DNA of 64,000 bases from contig CAZKLS010000001.1 in NCBI GenBank assembly GCA_964553405.1, positions 17,371 to 81,370 of the forward strand, in the 5' to 3' direction. Shown here in pieces: positions 30,129 through 39,016 of this stretch (position 1 is the first letter of the stretch; every line of letters begins with the position of its first letter). Origin of the DNA: DATIRA01 sp964553405 (lineage in GTDB: Bacteria; Pseudomonadota; Gammaproteobacteria; Steroidobacterales; Steroidobacteraceae). The position numbers were made by a program, and so were the translations under genes. The notes beneath the pieces were generated by a model. That model did not search any database. It was not told the DNA's origin and worked only from the letters and a program-made list of their open reading frames with translations.

Positions 30129-31159
30129 GCCGGAGCCGCCGCGGATTTCACCAGCACCGCCGGCAGCACGCGCTCCGCGACCAGCGTTCCGAGGCTGCCG
30201 AGCTCCGGGTGATCCGCGCAGGCCTGGACGACATACCGCAGCGTGCGCGGCACGTCCGGAAGGTAACCGGGCTTGCCGTCGCGATGCCACAATCGCGCGA
30301 AGATGCCGCTCGCCTTCAGGTGACGCTGCACGCCCATGCAGTCGAACCACCTGAGGAACTGCGCCGGATCCGCGCCCACCTCGACGCCGCTCGCGGCAGC
30401 CATCTCGCGCTGCTCGAGCGCCCAGTCCCGGACCTGCTCCGCCGGCCATTCGACGTAGCAGTCCCGGAGCAGCGAGACGAGGTCGTAGGTGAGCGGCCCG
30501 CGCACCGCGTCCTGGAAATCGAGTATGCCCGGATTGCGGTCCTCGCAGACCATCAGGTTGCGCGAGTGGTAATCGCGGTGCACGAACACCTGCGGCTGAG
30601 CGAGCGCACTTTCCACCAGCTCGTCGAAGACCGAGCGCAGTTCCGCCTTCTCTGTCGGGGACAGCTCGAGCTGCAGATGCCGCTGCAGCAGCCAGTCCGT
30701 GAACAGGCTCATCTCGAAGCGGAGCAGGCGTTCATCGTACGGCGGCAGCTCCCCGGCATGCGCGCCGCCACGGGCCTGGATCCGGGTCAGCGCCGACAGC
30801 GCGTCGCGGTAGAGCACCTCGGCACGCGTGCGATCGGCGAGCGCCGCGAGGTAGGTCGTCGAGCCCAGGTCCGTGAGCAGCACGAAGCCCCGCTCCTCGT
30901 CGCGGCCGAGCACCGCCGGCGCATGCACGCCGATCTGCGCCAGCATCGCCGCGACCCTGAGGTAGGGCGCCACGTCCTCGTGTCCGGGAGGAGCGTCCAT
31001 TACCACGAACGTCTCCCCGGCCCGGGTCACCCGGAAATACCTGCGGAAACTGGCGTCGGCGGAGGCCGGCGCAAGGGCGAAGTCCCGCCAGCCCAGGTCC
31101 TGCTCGAGCCATTTGCACAGCAGATCGAGGCGCTGGTCTTCGTGGCGCTGTTGCTGCAA
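30125..31159 (-). CDS. amgK: N-acetylmuramate/N-acetylglucosamine anomeric kinase
   Basis: AmgK phosphorylates recycled MurNAc or GlcNAc at the anomeric carbon, feeding MurU. The 344-residue product has the aminoglycoside-phosphotransferase fold with FVHRDYHSRNLMV (catalytic aspartate) and GILDFQDAVRGPLTYDLVSLLRD (metal-binding aspartate). The start is TTG at 31159, preceded by GGAG at 6 bases; no ATG or GTG fits. It is divergent from lptD across a 58-base gap. Confidence 0.9.
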   Translation of the reverse strand: MQQQRHEDQRLDLLCKWLEQDLGWRDFALAPASADASFRRYFRVTRAGETFVVMDAPPGHEDVAPYLRVAAMLAQIGVHAPAVLGRDEERGFVLLTDLGSTTYLAALADRTRAEVLYRDALSALTRIQARGGAHAGELPPYDERLLRFEMSLFTDWLLQRHLQLELSPTEKAELRSVFDELVESALAQPQVFVHRDYHSRNLMVCEDRNPGILDFQDAVRGPLTYDLVSLLRDCYVEWPAEQVRDWALEQREMAAASGVEVGADPAQFLRWFDCMGVQRHLKASGIFARLWHRDGKPGYLPDVPRTLRYVVQACADHPELGSLGTLVAERVLPAVLVKSAAAPA

Positions 31160-31202
31160 TCTCGTCTCCGGGAAGGAAGCCCGATGCGGCGGGCGAAGCG
31201 CA

Positions 31203-31210
31203 ATTATAAT
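31203..31210. promoter_or_regulatory. Palindromic -10 element shared by lptD and amgK
   Basis: ATTATAAT is its own reverse complement, so a perfect TATAAT reads on both strands (31205-31210 plus, 31208-31203 minus). On the plus strand it ends 7 bases before the lptD ATG. On the minus strand it would give amgK a leader of about 37 bases that includes its ribosome site. No good -35 is visible on either side. Confidence 0.55.
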
Positions 31211-31217
31211 CGCGTCG

Positions 31218-33452
31218 ATGAGGCCGTCTCCGCCCACTGCCGTCGCCGAAGCAGGACTGCCTCTGACCGCGCTGCTGGCCTGCCTGCTCGTCGCGCTGCC
31301 GGCGGCGGGCGCGGACCCGCGCTGCGGCACCGCGGCCGCCACGGATCCACGGGTCGAGGAACTGCTGCAGGCGGATCCGGACGACGAGCGGATCGAGATC
31401 ACCAGCGACACCGGCGAGCTCGATCGCAGCGGGGACGCGAAGCTGCGCGGCAACGTTCGAATCCGCGTCGGACAGCGCCTGCTCGCGGCTGACGAGGCCG
31501 AGGTCAGTGCCGAGGACCGCAGTGCCGCGCTGCGGGGCAACGTCGAGTACCTCGATCCGATGCTTCACGTGCGTGGCCAGGGCGGCACGTTCGACGGCCA
31601 GGGCGGCGGCGCGTTCGAAGGCGCACAGTTCGAGCTTCTGGACCGCTCCGTGCGCGGTGCTGCCGAATCGGTGCGTCTGCGCGATGAGACCAAGATCGTG
31701 CTCGGCGGCGTGAGCTACACGGCCTGCCCGAGCGGGAACGAGGACTGGCGGCTGCGGGCGGGCGAGATCCGGCTGGACCAGGAGTCGCGCATCGGCACCG
31801 GTCGCGACGTCAGGCTGGACTTCCTCGGCATCCCGATCCTCTACGCGCCGTGGATCACCTTCCCGGTCGGGGACCAGCGCAAGTCCGGCCTGCTTTTTCC
31901 GACCGTAGGCAGCGGCAGCAAGACCGGAACGCAGGTCACGCTGCCCTGGTACTGGAACATCGCGCCGAATTACGATGCGACGATCACCGGTCGGTACATG
32001 TCCTCCCGGGGCTTCCGCGTCGACCCGGAATTCCGCTACCTCACCGGGCAGAGCCGGGGACAGGTCAACGTCGAGTATCTGCCCGACGACAAGCAGACCG
32101 GCGACACCCGGAGCTTCGCCGCGATTCGCAACGTCACCTTCTTCGCGCCGCGCACCCGGCTGCTGATCTCGGCGGCCAACGTCAGCGACGACAACTATTT
32201 CGAGGACTTCGGGGTCGGCTTCGAAGGCACCAGCGCCACGTACCTGGACCGCAGCGCCGAGATCCGGCTCGCCACGACCCGTTGGGACCTGCTCGGCGAG
32301 CTGCGTGACTTCCAGATACTCGACCCATCCCTGCCGGAGGACGAACGGCCGTACACGATCCTGCCCCATCTCGCCGCGAAGGGCCGCTGGGACGGGCTGC
32401 CACTCGGGCTGGAGGCGGGATTGCGCGCCGATGCGAGCTTCTTCGAGCGCGGACTCGGACCCGAGGGCACCCGGATCGACCTGGAACCGTCGCTCGGCTG
32501 GCGAGCCGGCCATCGCTCGGCCTACCTGGCGGCGAACGCGTCCTGGCGCCATACCGCCTACGGCCTGAGCGACGTCGAGCCCGGATACGATGACAGCCCG
32601 GACCGCTCGTTGCCGATCATCAGCCTGGACTCCGGGCTCGTGCTCGAACGTGACGCAGGGTCCCACGGACAGCGCACGCAGACGCTCGAGCCGCGCCTGC
32701 TGTACCTGTACATCCCGTACCGGGACCAGGACGAGCTGCCCGTGTTCGACACCGACCTGCCCGACCTGAACCTGGTGCAGCTCTTCCGGCGCAACCGCTA
32801 CGTCGGCGCGGACCGGGTTGGCGACGCGAACCAGGTCAGCGTGGGCCTGACGACCCGGCTGCTCGATTCGCGCCTCGGCAGGCAGTACCTCAGCGCCACG
32901 CTGGGCCAGGCCTACTACTTCGAGGACCCGAAGGTCACGCTGCCCGATGAACCGGTGCGCGACCGGTCCAGCTCGGATCTGGTCGCGGAGCTCGAGCTGG
33001 CGGCATTCAAGAACTGGAACGCCCGGTTCGGCTACCAGTGGAACCCGGACCAGACCCGCACCGAGAGGTCCGAGTTCTACGTGCAGTACGTCCCGGCCAG
33101 CGATCGTGTCGTGAATGCCGGCTACCGCTACCGCAGGGACCTGCTCGAGCAGTTCGACGTCTCGGCGGCCTGGCCGATCACCCGGCAGTGGCGCGGCTTC
33201 GGGCGCTGGGTGTATTCGCTCAGCGAGGAGAAGACGCTGGACCAGTTCCTCGGCCTCGAGTATTCCTCGTGCTGCTGGGCGTTCCGCATCGTGACGCGGC
33301 GCTTCGTCAGCAGCCGGACCGGAGATTCCGACACGTCGGTCGGACTGCAGCTGGAACTCAAGGGACTCTCCAGTGTCGGAGTGGACAACGAGGCTTTCCT
33401 GCGCGATTCGATTCGTGGATACTCCGCGCTCCCGACCGATCCACAGTCCTGA
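31218..33452 (+). CDS. lptD: LPS-assembly protein LptD
   Basis: LptD is the outer-membrane barrel that places lipopolysaccharide on the cell surface with LptE. The 744-residue product has a signal peptide (about 1-32), an LptA-like jellyroll (GELDRSGDAKLRGNVRI) and a long beta-barrel. Its cysteines C36, C170 and C685-C686 match the four that form the interdomain disulfides. The ATG at 31218 has no Shine-Dalgarno and sits right after a TATAAT box, so the message may be leaderless. surA starts one base after its stop. Confidence 0.95.
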   Translation: MRPSPPTAVAEAGLPLTALLACLLVALPAAGADPRCGTAAATDPRVEELLQADPDDERIEITSDTGELDRSGDAKLRGNVRIRVGQRLLAADEAEVSAEDRSAALRGNVEYLDPMLHVRGQGGTFDGQGGGAFEGAQFELLDRSVRGAAESVRLRDETKIVLGGVSYTACPSGNEDWRLRAGEIRLDQESRIGTGRDVRLDFLGIPILYAPWITFPVGDQRKSGLLFPTVGSGSKTGTQVTLPWYWNIAPNYDATITGRYMSSRGFRVDPEFRYLTGQSRGQVNVEYLPDDKQTGDTRSFAAIRNVTFFAPRTRLLISAANVSDDNYFEDFGVGFEGTSATYLDRSAEIRLATTRWDLLGELRDFQILDPSLPEDERPYTILPHLAAKGRWDGLPLGLEAGLRADASFFERGLGPEGTRIDLEPSLGWRAGHRSAYLAANASWRHTAYGLSDVEPGYDDSPDRSLPIISLDSGLVLERDAGSHGQRTQTLEPRLLYLYIPYRDQDELPVFDTDLPDLNLVQLFRRNRYVGADRVGDANQVSVGLTTRLLDSRLGRQYLSATLGQAYYFEDPKVTLPDEPVRDRSSSDLVAELELAAFKNWNARFGYQWNPDQTRTERSEFYVQYVPASDRVVNAGYRYRRDLLEQFDVSAAWPITRQWRGFGRWVYSLSEEKTLDQFLGLEYSSCCWAFRIVTRRFVSSRTGDSDTSVGLQLELKGLSSVGVDNEAFLRDSIRGYSALPTDPQS

Positions 33453-33453
33453 C

Positions 33454-34761
33454 ATGCCTTTGATTTACAGGGTTTTCCGCCTGCTCGTACTCGTTTCGGC
33501 CGCGATCGCGCCGGCCGCCCACGGCGATGAACTGAGCACGACCGGCGTGATGCTGGACGGCATCGCGGCGGTCGTCAACGACGGCATCGTGCTGCGCAGC
33601 GATGTCGAAGAGCAGGTCCAGCTGATCTCGCGGCGCATCGAGGAGCAGGGACAGCAGCTGCCCCCGCGGTCGATATTGCGGCAACAGGTGCTCGAGCGTC
33701 AGGTCATGCAGGAACTCCAGTTGCAGCGGGCCGAGCGCGGCGGCATCCAGGTTTCCGACGAAATGCTGAACCAGGCGCTGACCGACGTCGCCCAGCGCAA
33801 CGGACTCAAGTTCAGCGACCTGCCAGCCGCGCTGGAGCAGCAGGGCGTCGACTACCGCGCGTACAGGGACGACGTCCGCCGGGACATGACGCTCTCGATG
33901 CTGCGCCAACGGGACGTGATCGCGCGGATTTACGTCTCGCCGCGCGAGGTGGAGCAGTGCGTCGCGAAGCGCAAGGAGTCGCCCGGCGAGGACAACGAAT
34001 ACAATCTCGGCCACATCCTGGTCGCGATTCCGGCCTCCGCCAGTCCCGAGCAGATCGCGGAGCGCGACGCCCGGGCCCGCGGCATCTATGAACGCGCAAG
34101 GAGCGGCGAGGATTTCGCGCAGCTCGCGATTTCATACTCGGACGCCGGCACGGCGCTCGAGGGCGGCGCGCTCGGCTGGCGCAAGGTGAGCCAGCTGCCG
34201 TCCTTCGTCGCCAGCCTGGTTCCCCGCATGCAGCCCGGCGACGTGACCGAGCCGATCCGCACGCCGAGCGGCCTGCACATCTTCAAGCTCGTCGAGAAGC
34301 GCGGTGGCGATTCCTCGCAGATGGTCTCCCAGGTGCACGCGCGGCACATCCTGATGAAGACCAATGAGCTCGAGGACGACGGCACGATCGAGCGCAAGCT
34401 GGCGGACATCCGCGCACAGGTGCTCGCAGGGCAGGACTTCGCGGCGATCGCCTCGGTGACCTCGGAGGACACCGGCTCGGCAGCCGTCGGCGGCGACCTG
34501 GGATGGACCAGCCCGGGCTCGTTCGTACCCGAGTTCGAGGGGCAGCTGAACGGGCTGGCGGAGGGCGAGATCAGCGCGCCGTTCAAGACGCAGTACGGCT
34601 GGCACATCGTGCAGCTGCTCGGTCGGCGCACCTACGACGCCACTGACGACGTGCTTCGCAACCGCTGCGTCGCTCAGTTGCGCGAGGCGAAGGCGGACGA
34701 GGAAACGGAAATCTGGCTGCGTCGCCTTCGCGACGAGGCCTTCGTCGAGTACCGGATGTAG
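33454..34761 (+). CDS. surA: Periplasmic chaperone SurA
   Basis: SurA escorts unfolded outer-membrane proteins such as LptD. The 435-residue product has a signal peptide (about 1-23), the N-terminal chaperone module (LDGIAAVVNDGIVLRSDVEEQ), and two parvulin domains at about residues 175-275 (LGHILVAIP) and 288-387 (VHARHILMKTNE), then a C-terminal helix. It starts one base after the lptD stop and is followed by pdxA, as in E. coli. Confidence 0.96.
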   Translation: MPLIYRVFRLLVLVSAAIAPAAHGDELSTTGVMLDGIAAVVNDGIVLRSDVEEQVQLISRRIEEQGQQLPPRSILRQQVLERQVMQELQLQRAERGGIQVSDEMLNQALTDVAQRNGLKFSDLPAALEQQGVDYRAYRDDVRRDMTLSMLRQRDVIARIYVSPREVEQCVAKRKESPGEDNEYNLGHILVAIPASASPEQIAERDARARGIYERARSGEDFAQLAISYSDAGTALEGGALGWRKVSQLPSFVASLVPRMQPGDVTEPIRTPSGLHIFKLVEKRGGDSSQMVSQVHARHILMKTNELEDDGTIERKLADIRAQVLAGQDFAAIASVTSEDTGSAAVGGDLGWTSPGSFVPEFEGQLNGLAEGEISAPFKTQYGWHIVQLLGRRTYDATDDVLRNRCVAQLREAKADEETEIWLRRLRDEAFVEYRM

Positions 34762-34762
34762 C

Positions 34763-35770
34763 GTGGCCGCGATCCGTCGGCGACCCGCAATCGCTACTCT
34801 GGCGGTGACGAGCGGCGATCCCGCGGGAATCGGACCCGAGATCTGCGCCGCGCTGCTCCGGCGGCGCTGGTCATGCCGGCTGGTCGTGCTCGGCGACCGG
34901 TCGCTGATCGACGGGGCAACCGGTCCAGCGATGCGCCGCGCCCGGTTCCGCGACTACGATCCTGCCGGCGAACCGCGTGCCGGTGTCGAGCTGCTGCACG
35001 TCCCGCTGCGCCGCGAGGCGCGACCCGGGAGGCTCGATCGGCGCAATGCAGACTACGTGCTGGAGCTGCTGGACCGGGCCACCGACGGCTGCATGACGCG
35101 CGAGTTCGCCGGCCTCGTCACGGCGCCGGTACACAAGGGCGTCATCAACGATGCAGGGCTGCCCTTCACCGGGCACACCGAATACCTGGCCCGGCGCAGC
35201 GGCGCGCGACAGCCGGTGATGATGCTGGTGGGCGGCGGCATGCGGGTCGCGCTGGCGACCACGCACCTGCCGCTGCGCGAGGTCGCCGGGGCGATCACCG
35301 CCAGCACGCTGGCCAGCGTGGTATCGACGCTCGAGCGGGAGCTGCGCGAGAAGTTCGGCATCCGCAGGCCGCGCATCGTCGTCTGCGGCCTGAATCCGCA
35401 CGCGGGCGAAGGCGGGCACCTCGGCAGCGAGGAAACCGAGGTCATCGCCCCCACGCTGAAACGGCTCGCCCGCCGCGGAATCCGCGCATCCGGCCCGGTG
35501 CCGGCGGATACCGCATTCCTGCCGGCGGTGCTGGATCACTGCGACGCGGTGCTCGCGATGTACCACGACCAGGGGCTGCCGGTGCTGAAGCGCGCCAGCT
35601 TCGGTCATGCCGTGAATGTGACGCTGGGACTGCCGTTCGTCAGGACCTCCGTGGACCACGGCACCGCGCTCGAAATCGCCGGCACCGGCCGGGCGGACCC
35701 GGGGAGCCTGCTGGCCGCCGTCGGTCTCGCGGCAGAGCTCGCCGCGTCCAGCGGTACGACCCGCCGGTGA
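34763..35770 (+). CDS. pdxA: 4-hydroxythreonine-4-phosphate dehydrogenase
   Basis: Catalyses an oxidative step of the DXP-dependent vitamin B6 pathway. The 335-residue protein has LAVTSGDPAGIGPEI, LVTAPVHKGVINDAG, FTGHTEYLA and AMYHDQGLPVLK with the zinc-binding histidines of the family. The start is GTG, one base after surA. The 3' end overlaps rsmA (GTGA). Confidence 0.95.
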   Translation: MAAIRRRPAIATLAVTSGDPAGIGPEICAALLRRRWSCRLVVLGDRSLIDGATGPAMRRARFRDYDPAGEPRAGVELLHVPLRREARPGRLDRRNADYVLELLDRATDGCMTREFAGLVTAPVHKGVINDAGLPFTGHTEYLARRSGARQPVMMLVGGGMRVALATTHLPLREVAGAITASTLASVVSTLERELREKFGIRRPRIVVCGLNPHAGEGGHLGSEETEVIAPTLKRLARRGIRASGPVPADTAFLPAVLDHCDAVLAMYHDQGLPVLKRASFGHAVNVTLGLPFVRTSVDHGTALEIAGTGRADPGSLLAAVGLAAELAASSGTTRR

Positions 35771-36546
35771 GCCGCGCCAAGAAGCGCCTCGGTCAGCATT
35801 TCCTGCACGATCCCGGCACGATCGCGCGGATCGTGCAGGCGGTTTCGCCCCGGCCGGGCCAGCGGATCGTCGAAATCGGCCCCGGTCGCGGGGCCATCAC
35901 GCTGCCGCTGCTCGAAGCCGCCGGCCGGATCGACGCAGTGGAGCTCGATGCCGACGTCATCCCGTTGCTCGAGGCCCGCTGCGCCGGTCACGGGGACCTG
36001 CGGGTACACCTCGCCGATGCGCTGCGATTCGACCTGCTCGCGCTGCGCGGCGCGGGCGAGCGGCTGCGGCTCGTGGGCAACCTGCCCTACAACGTGTCGA
36101 CCCCGCTGCTGTTCCATTTCGTCGATCAGCTCGATGCGATCGAGGACATGCACTTCATGCTGCAGAAGGAAGTCGTGGACCGCATCGCGGCCGGGCCGGG
36201 CAGCCGCGACTACGGGCGCCTGACAGTGATGCTGGCGCCGAGGGTCGCCGTGAAGCGACTGTTCGACATCGGGACCGGCGCGTTCTCGCCGCCGCCGCGC
36301 GTCGTCTCCAGCTTCTTCGCGCTGCACCCCCATCGCGAGCCGCCCTTCCCGATCGGCGATCCGCGGATCTACGCCCGGGTCGTCAGTGCGGCATTCGGCC
36401 AGCGACGCAAGAAGCTGCGGAATTCGCTGGCCGGGATGCTCACGGCTCGCGCGATCGAGGCAGCCGGGGTCGACCCCGGGGCCAGGCCCGAGACGCTGGC
36501 CCCACAGCAGTTCGCGGCGTTGGCCGCGCAGGTGCCGGCCGACTGA
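35767..36546 (+). CDS. rsmA: 16S rRNA dimethyladenosine transferase
   Basis: KsgA/RsmA dimethylates two adjacent adenosines near the 3' end of 16S rRNA during small-subunit maturation. The 259-residue product opens with RAKKRLGQHFLHDP, then the SAM motif IVEIGPGRGAITLPLL and the catalytic LVGNLPYNVSTPLL. The GTG at 35767 overlaps the pdxA stop. Confidence 0.96.
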   Translation: MSRAKKRLGQHFLHDPGTIARIVQAVSPRPGQRIVEIGPGRGAITLPLLEAAGRIDAVELDADVIPLLEARCAGHGDLRVHLADALRFDLLALRGAGERLRLVGNLPYNVSTPLLFHFVDQLDAIEDMHFMLQKEVVDRIAAGPGSRDYGRLTVMLAPRVAVKRLFDIGTGAFSPPPRVVSSFFALHPHREPPFPIGDPRIYARVVSAAFGQRRKKLRNSLAGMLTARAIEAAGVDPGARPETLAPQQFAALAAQVPAD

Positions 36547-36570
36547 ACATGCGATCCCTCTCGCCGGCCG

Positions 36571-36576
36571 TATAAT
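36571..36576 (+). promoter_or_regulatory. Putative -10 box of the universal stress protein gene
   Basis: A perfect TATAAT lies in the 65-base gap after rsmA. No -35 hexamer is recognisable at 16-18 bases upstream. The leader would be about 29 bases and contains AGGAGG just before the ATG, so this gene looks separately transcribed from the pdxA-rsmA unit. Confidence 0.5.
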
Positions 36577-36611
36577 GGGGCCGACGCGCGGTTCCCGACG
36601 CAGGAGGTCTC

Positions 36612-37046
36612 ATGGCCGTGTACAACAAGCTGCTGGTCTGCCTCGACCTGACCGAGGAGAGCGAGAAGGTCGCAGCCCGGGCCAGGGAACTCGCCGGGGA
36701 GTTCGCCGCCGAGATGATGCTGCTGCACGTGGTCGAGTACGTCCCGGTCGAGCCGATGGGCGAGGCGCTGCTGCCGGCGGTGCAGATCGAGGGCGAGCTG
36801 GTCGAGCGCGCAAAGACCCGGATCGCGGAACTGGCGAAGAAGCTCGGCCTGGAGCACTGCGAATGCCTGGTGCGCACCGGAAACATCAAGACCGACGTGA
36901 TCCGGCTGGCCGAGGAACGTGGCGTGGACCTGATCGTGATGGGCAGCAGGGAGCGGCACGGCGTATCGATCATGTTCAATTTCACCGAGGACACGGTGCT
37001 GCACGCGGCCCCATGCGATGTGCTGGCCGTGCGCCTCAGCGCTTGA
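36612..37046 (+). CDS. Universal stress protein A family
   Basis: A 144-residue single UspA domain, cytoplasmic, likely a dimer. KLLVCLDLTEESEKVAARA is the usual opening, and IVMGSRERHGVSIMFNFTEDTVLH near the end resembles the nucleotide-binding loop, though without the clean G-2x-G-9x-G(S/T) spacing. ATP binding is therefore uncertain. It has its own promoter-like TATAAT and a strong AGGAGG. The role is a stress-survival modulator by family; the partner is unknown. Confidence 0.88.
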   Translation: MAVYNKLLVCLDLTEESEKVAARARELAGEFAAEMMLLHVVEYVPVEPMGEALLPAVQIEGELVERAKTRIAELAKKLGLEHCECLVRTGNIKTDVIRLAEERGVDLIVMGSRERHGVSIMFNFTEDTVLHAAPCDVLAVRLSA

Positions 37047-37065
37047 GCCGCGCAGGGTACGGCCG

Positions 37066-37449
37066 ATGACCCGGGCGGAGCAGCACAGGATCCGCGTCGA
37101 CGTGGCGACCAGCTACGTCGAGGAGCAGTCGAGTCCCGGCGAAGGCCGTTTCGTCTTCTCCTACACGATCACGATCCGCAACGAAGGCACGTCGCCGGCG
37201 AAGTTGCTCACGCGCCACTGGATAATCACCGACGCCAACGGCCGGGTGCAGGAAGTCGCGGGCGAAGGCGTGGTCGGTGAGCAGCCCTACCTGCTGCCGG
37301 GCCAGGGATTCCGGTATTCGAGCGGTGCGATACTCGAGACGCCGGTCGGCACGATGCAGGGCAAGTACCACATGGTCAGCGACGAAGGCGAGCACTTCGA
37401 GGCGCCGATCGCACCTTTCAGGCTCGCGATGCCCGGCCTGCTGCACTGA
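37066..37449 (+). CDS. apaG: Co2+/Mg2+ efflux-associated protein ApaG
   Basis: A 127-residue ApaG/DUF525 beta-sandwich. FSYTITIRNEGTSPAKLLTRHW and GVVGEQPYLLPGQGFRYSSG are the family signature. The biochemical role is unclear: apaG mutants were linked to cobalt and magnesium sensitivity, and the fold resembles fibronectin-type domains. The rsmA-apaG-apaH order is preserved except that a usp gene has been inserted before apaG. Confidence 0.93.
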   Translation: MTRAEQHRIRVDVATSYVEEQSSPGEGRFVFSYTITIRNEGTSPAKLLTRHWIITDANGRVQEVAGEGVVGEQPYLLPGQGFRYSSGAILETPVGTMQGKYHMVSDEGEHFEAPIAPFRLAMPGLLH

Positions 37450-37453
37450 GCGG

Positions 37454-38284
37454 ATGGCTGTCTACGCGGTCGGCGACGTCCAGGGCTGCGCCGCTGAACT
37501 CGAGGACCTGCTCGGGAAGCTGAGCTTCGACGCATCACGTGACCGGCTCTGGTTCGTCGGTGATCTCGTCAACCGCGGACCCGACTCGCTGCAGGTCATC
37601 AGGCGGGTCCGGGAGCTCGGCGACGCGGCGGTGGTCGTGCTGGGCAACCACGACCTGCACCTGCTGGCGCTGCGCGCAGGCGGCGCCGAGCCCGATCCCG
37701 GACTGCAGGCGGTGCTTGCGGCCCCCGACCGGGAACCCCTGCTCGACTGGCTGCAGAGCAGGCCGCTGCTGCATCACGATCCCCGCGTATCCGCCTGCAT
37801 GGTCCACGCGGGCCTGCCGCCTCAATGGACCCTCGAAACGGCCCGCAGCTGCGCGATGGAACTCGAGACGGCACTGCAGGGCGAACGCAGCGGGGAACTC
37901 TTCGAGCGCATGTACGGCAACAAGCCCGACCTGTGGCGCGACGACCTCGAGGGCTACGATCGCCTGCGCTTCATCACCAACGCGCTCACACGGCTGCGCG
38001 TCTGCGATCGGGACGGCCGCATGAAGCTCAAGTTCAAGGGCCCCCCGTCCCGGCTGCCGCGCGGCCATCTGCCCTGGTTCGAGGTGCCGTGGCGAGCCAG
38101 CCGCGGTCACCGGATCGTCTGCGGCCACTGGTCGGCGCTCGGCTATCGCGATGCGGACGGTGTGCTGGCGCTGGACACCGGCTGCGTCTGGGGCGGCACG
38201 CTCACGGCCCAGAGGATCGACCGGCAGGAACCGCCGGTCTCGGTACCGAACCGCTCAGGAGCCCTCCCCATTCGCGACGGCTGA
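37454..38284 (+). CDS. apaH: Symmetrical diadenosine tetraphosphatase
   Basis: Hydrolyses Ap4A to two ADP and also removes Np4 caps from RNA. The 276-residue metallophosphatase has YAVGDVQGC, FVGDLVNRGPDSL and VVLGNHDLHLLAL with the two-metal ligands. It starts 4 bases after apaG. Its last 30 bases overlap the convergent gene of an unknown exported protein. Confidence 0.95.
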   Translation: MAVYAVGDVQGCAAELEDLLGKLSFDASRDRLWFVGDLVNRGPDSLQVIRRVRELGDAAVVVLGNHDLHLLALRAGGAEPDPGLQAVLAAPDREPLLDWLQSRPLLHHDPRVSACMVHAGLPPQWTLETARSCAMELETALQGERSGELFERMYGNKPDLWRDDLEGYDRLRFITNALTRLRVCDRDGRMKLKFKGPPSRLPRGHLPWFEVPWRASRGHRIVCGHWSALGYRDADGVLALDTGCVWGGTLTAQRIDRQEPPVSVPNRSGALPIRDG

Positions 38285-38938
38285 GGCGGGCTCGAGTACT
38301 TCCAGCGTGAGCTGCACGCTGTTCAGCGTCAGCTGTCCCGGCAGGCAGTCCGTACGACTTCCTTCGACGACGCGGACGCCCAGCGGCTCGAACACGTGCC
38401 GGACCAGCTGCTCCATCAGCTCGCAGTCGCCGTCCTGGATGCGTGCGAGCCGGCTCGACTCGAAGCGAACCTGTCTCGACACGGCCGGGAACTGCGCCGA
38501 GGGCTCGTTGATGACGGAGCGCTCGCCGCGCACCCGCGCGACGAGCTCACGCTTCGCGGCGCCTTTCTGCAGCTCTTCGATCAGCTGCGGCGTCGCCTCG
38601 CGCGGCAGGGCCGCCCGGATCCGGACGCGCGGCCACTCGACCGGGCCGTTCGGATCGTAGCAGGCGCCGATCACGACCGAGAAACCCGGCATCGCGCCGA
38701 GCTGCTCGAGAACGTAACGGACCTTCTGCCGGATACCGTCGCACGAGTAATACGTCGTGCGGCCCACGTAGGTGAACTCGACCCGCTGCTCGACCCAGAT
38801 CGCCGGGACCGTCGCCGGCAGGTCGTCCGGCGACAGGACAGCCGGCTCGACGACCTCGGCCGGTTCCGTCGCGCCGGCCGGGGAGCCGGGCGGAGCCAGC
38901 AGCGCCGCAAAAGCGAGGCAACCGAGCACGCGTCGCAT
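38255..38938 (-). CDS. Unrecognised exported protein
   Basis: A 227-residue product with a signal peptide (about 1-22, RRVLGCLAFAALLAPPGSPAGA). I do not recognise the family. The mature part looks globular. It contains TTYYSCDGIRQKVRYVLEQLGA and VVIGACYDPNGPVEWPRVRI, then a C-terminal block with DCELMEQLVRHVFEPLGVRV and SRTDCLPGQLTLNSVQLTLEVL. Its four cysteines could form two disulfides in the periplasm. The ATG at 38938 has GGGAG 6 bases upstream. It overlaps apaH head to head and is divergent from the kynurenine genes. No function is proposed. Confidence 0.75.
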   Translation of the reverse strand: MRRVLGCLAFAALLAPPGSPAGATEPAEVVEPAVLSPDDLPATVPAIWVEQRVEFTYVGRTTYYSCDGIRQKVRYVLEQLGAMPGFSVVIGACYDPNGPVEWPRVRIRAALPREATPQLIEELQKGAAKRELVARVRGERSVINEPSAQFPAVSRQVRFESSRLARIQDGDCELMEQLVRHVFEPLGVRVVEGSRTDCLPGQLTLNSVQLTLEVLEPASAVANGEGS

Positions 38939-38973
38939 CCGCATCTCCCGCTACACCTCCAGCGTGTCGGATC

Positions 38974-38979
38974 TATACT
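38974..38979 (+). promoter_or_regulatory. Putative -10 box for the leader ORF and kynurenine genes
   Basis: TATACT in an otherwise GC-rich gap. It would start transcription near 38986, about 31 bases before the possible leader ORF at 39017. No convincing -35 is present. Confidence 0.35.
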
Positions 38980-39016
38980 GCCACACAGTCGCGCAGCGCC
39001 ACGCACAGGAGAGGGT

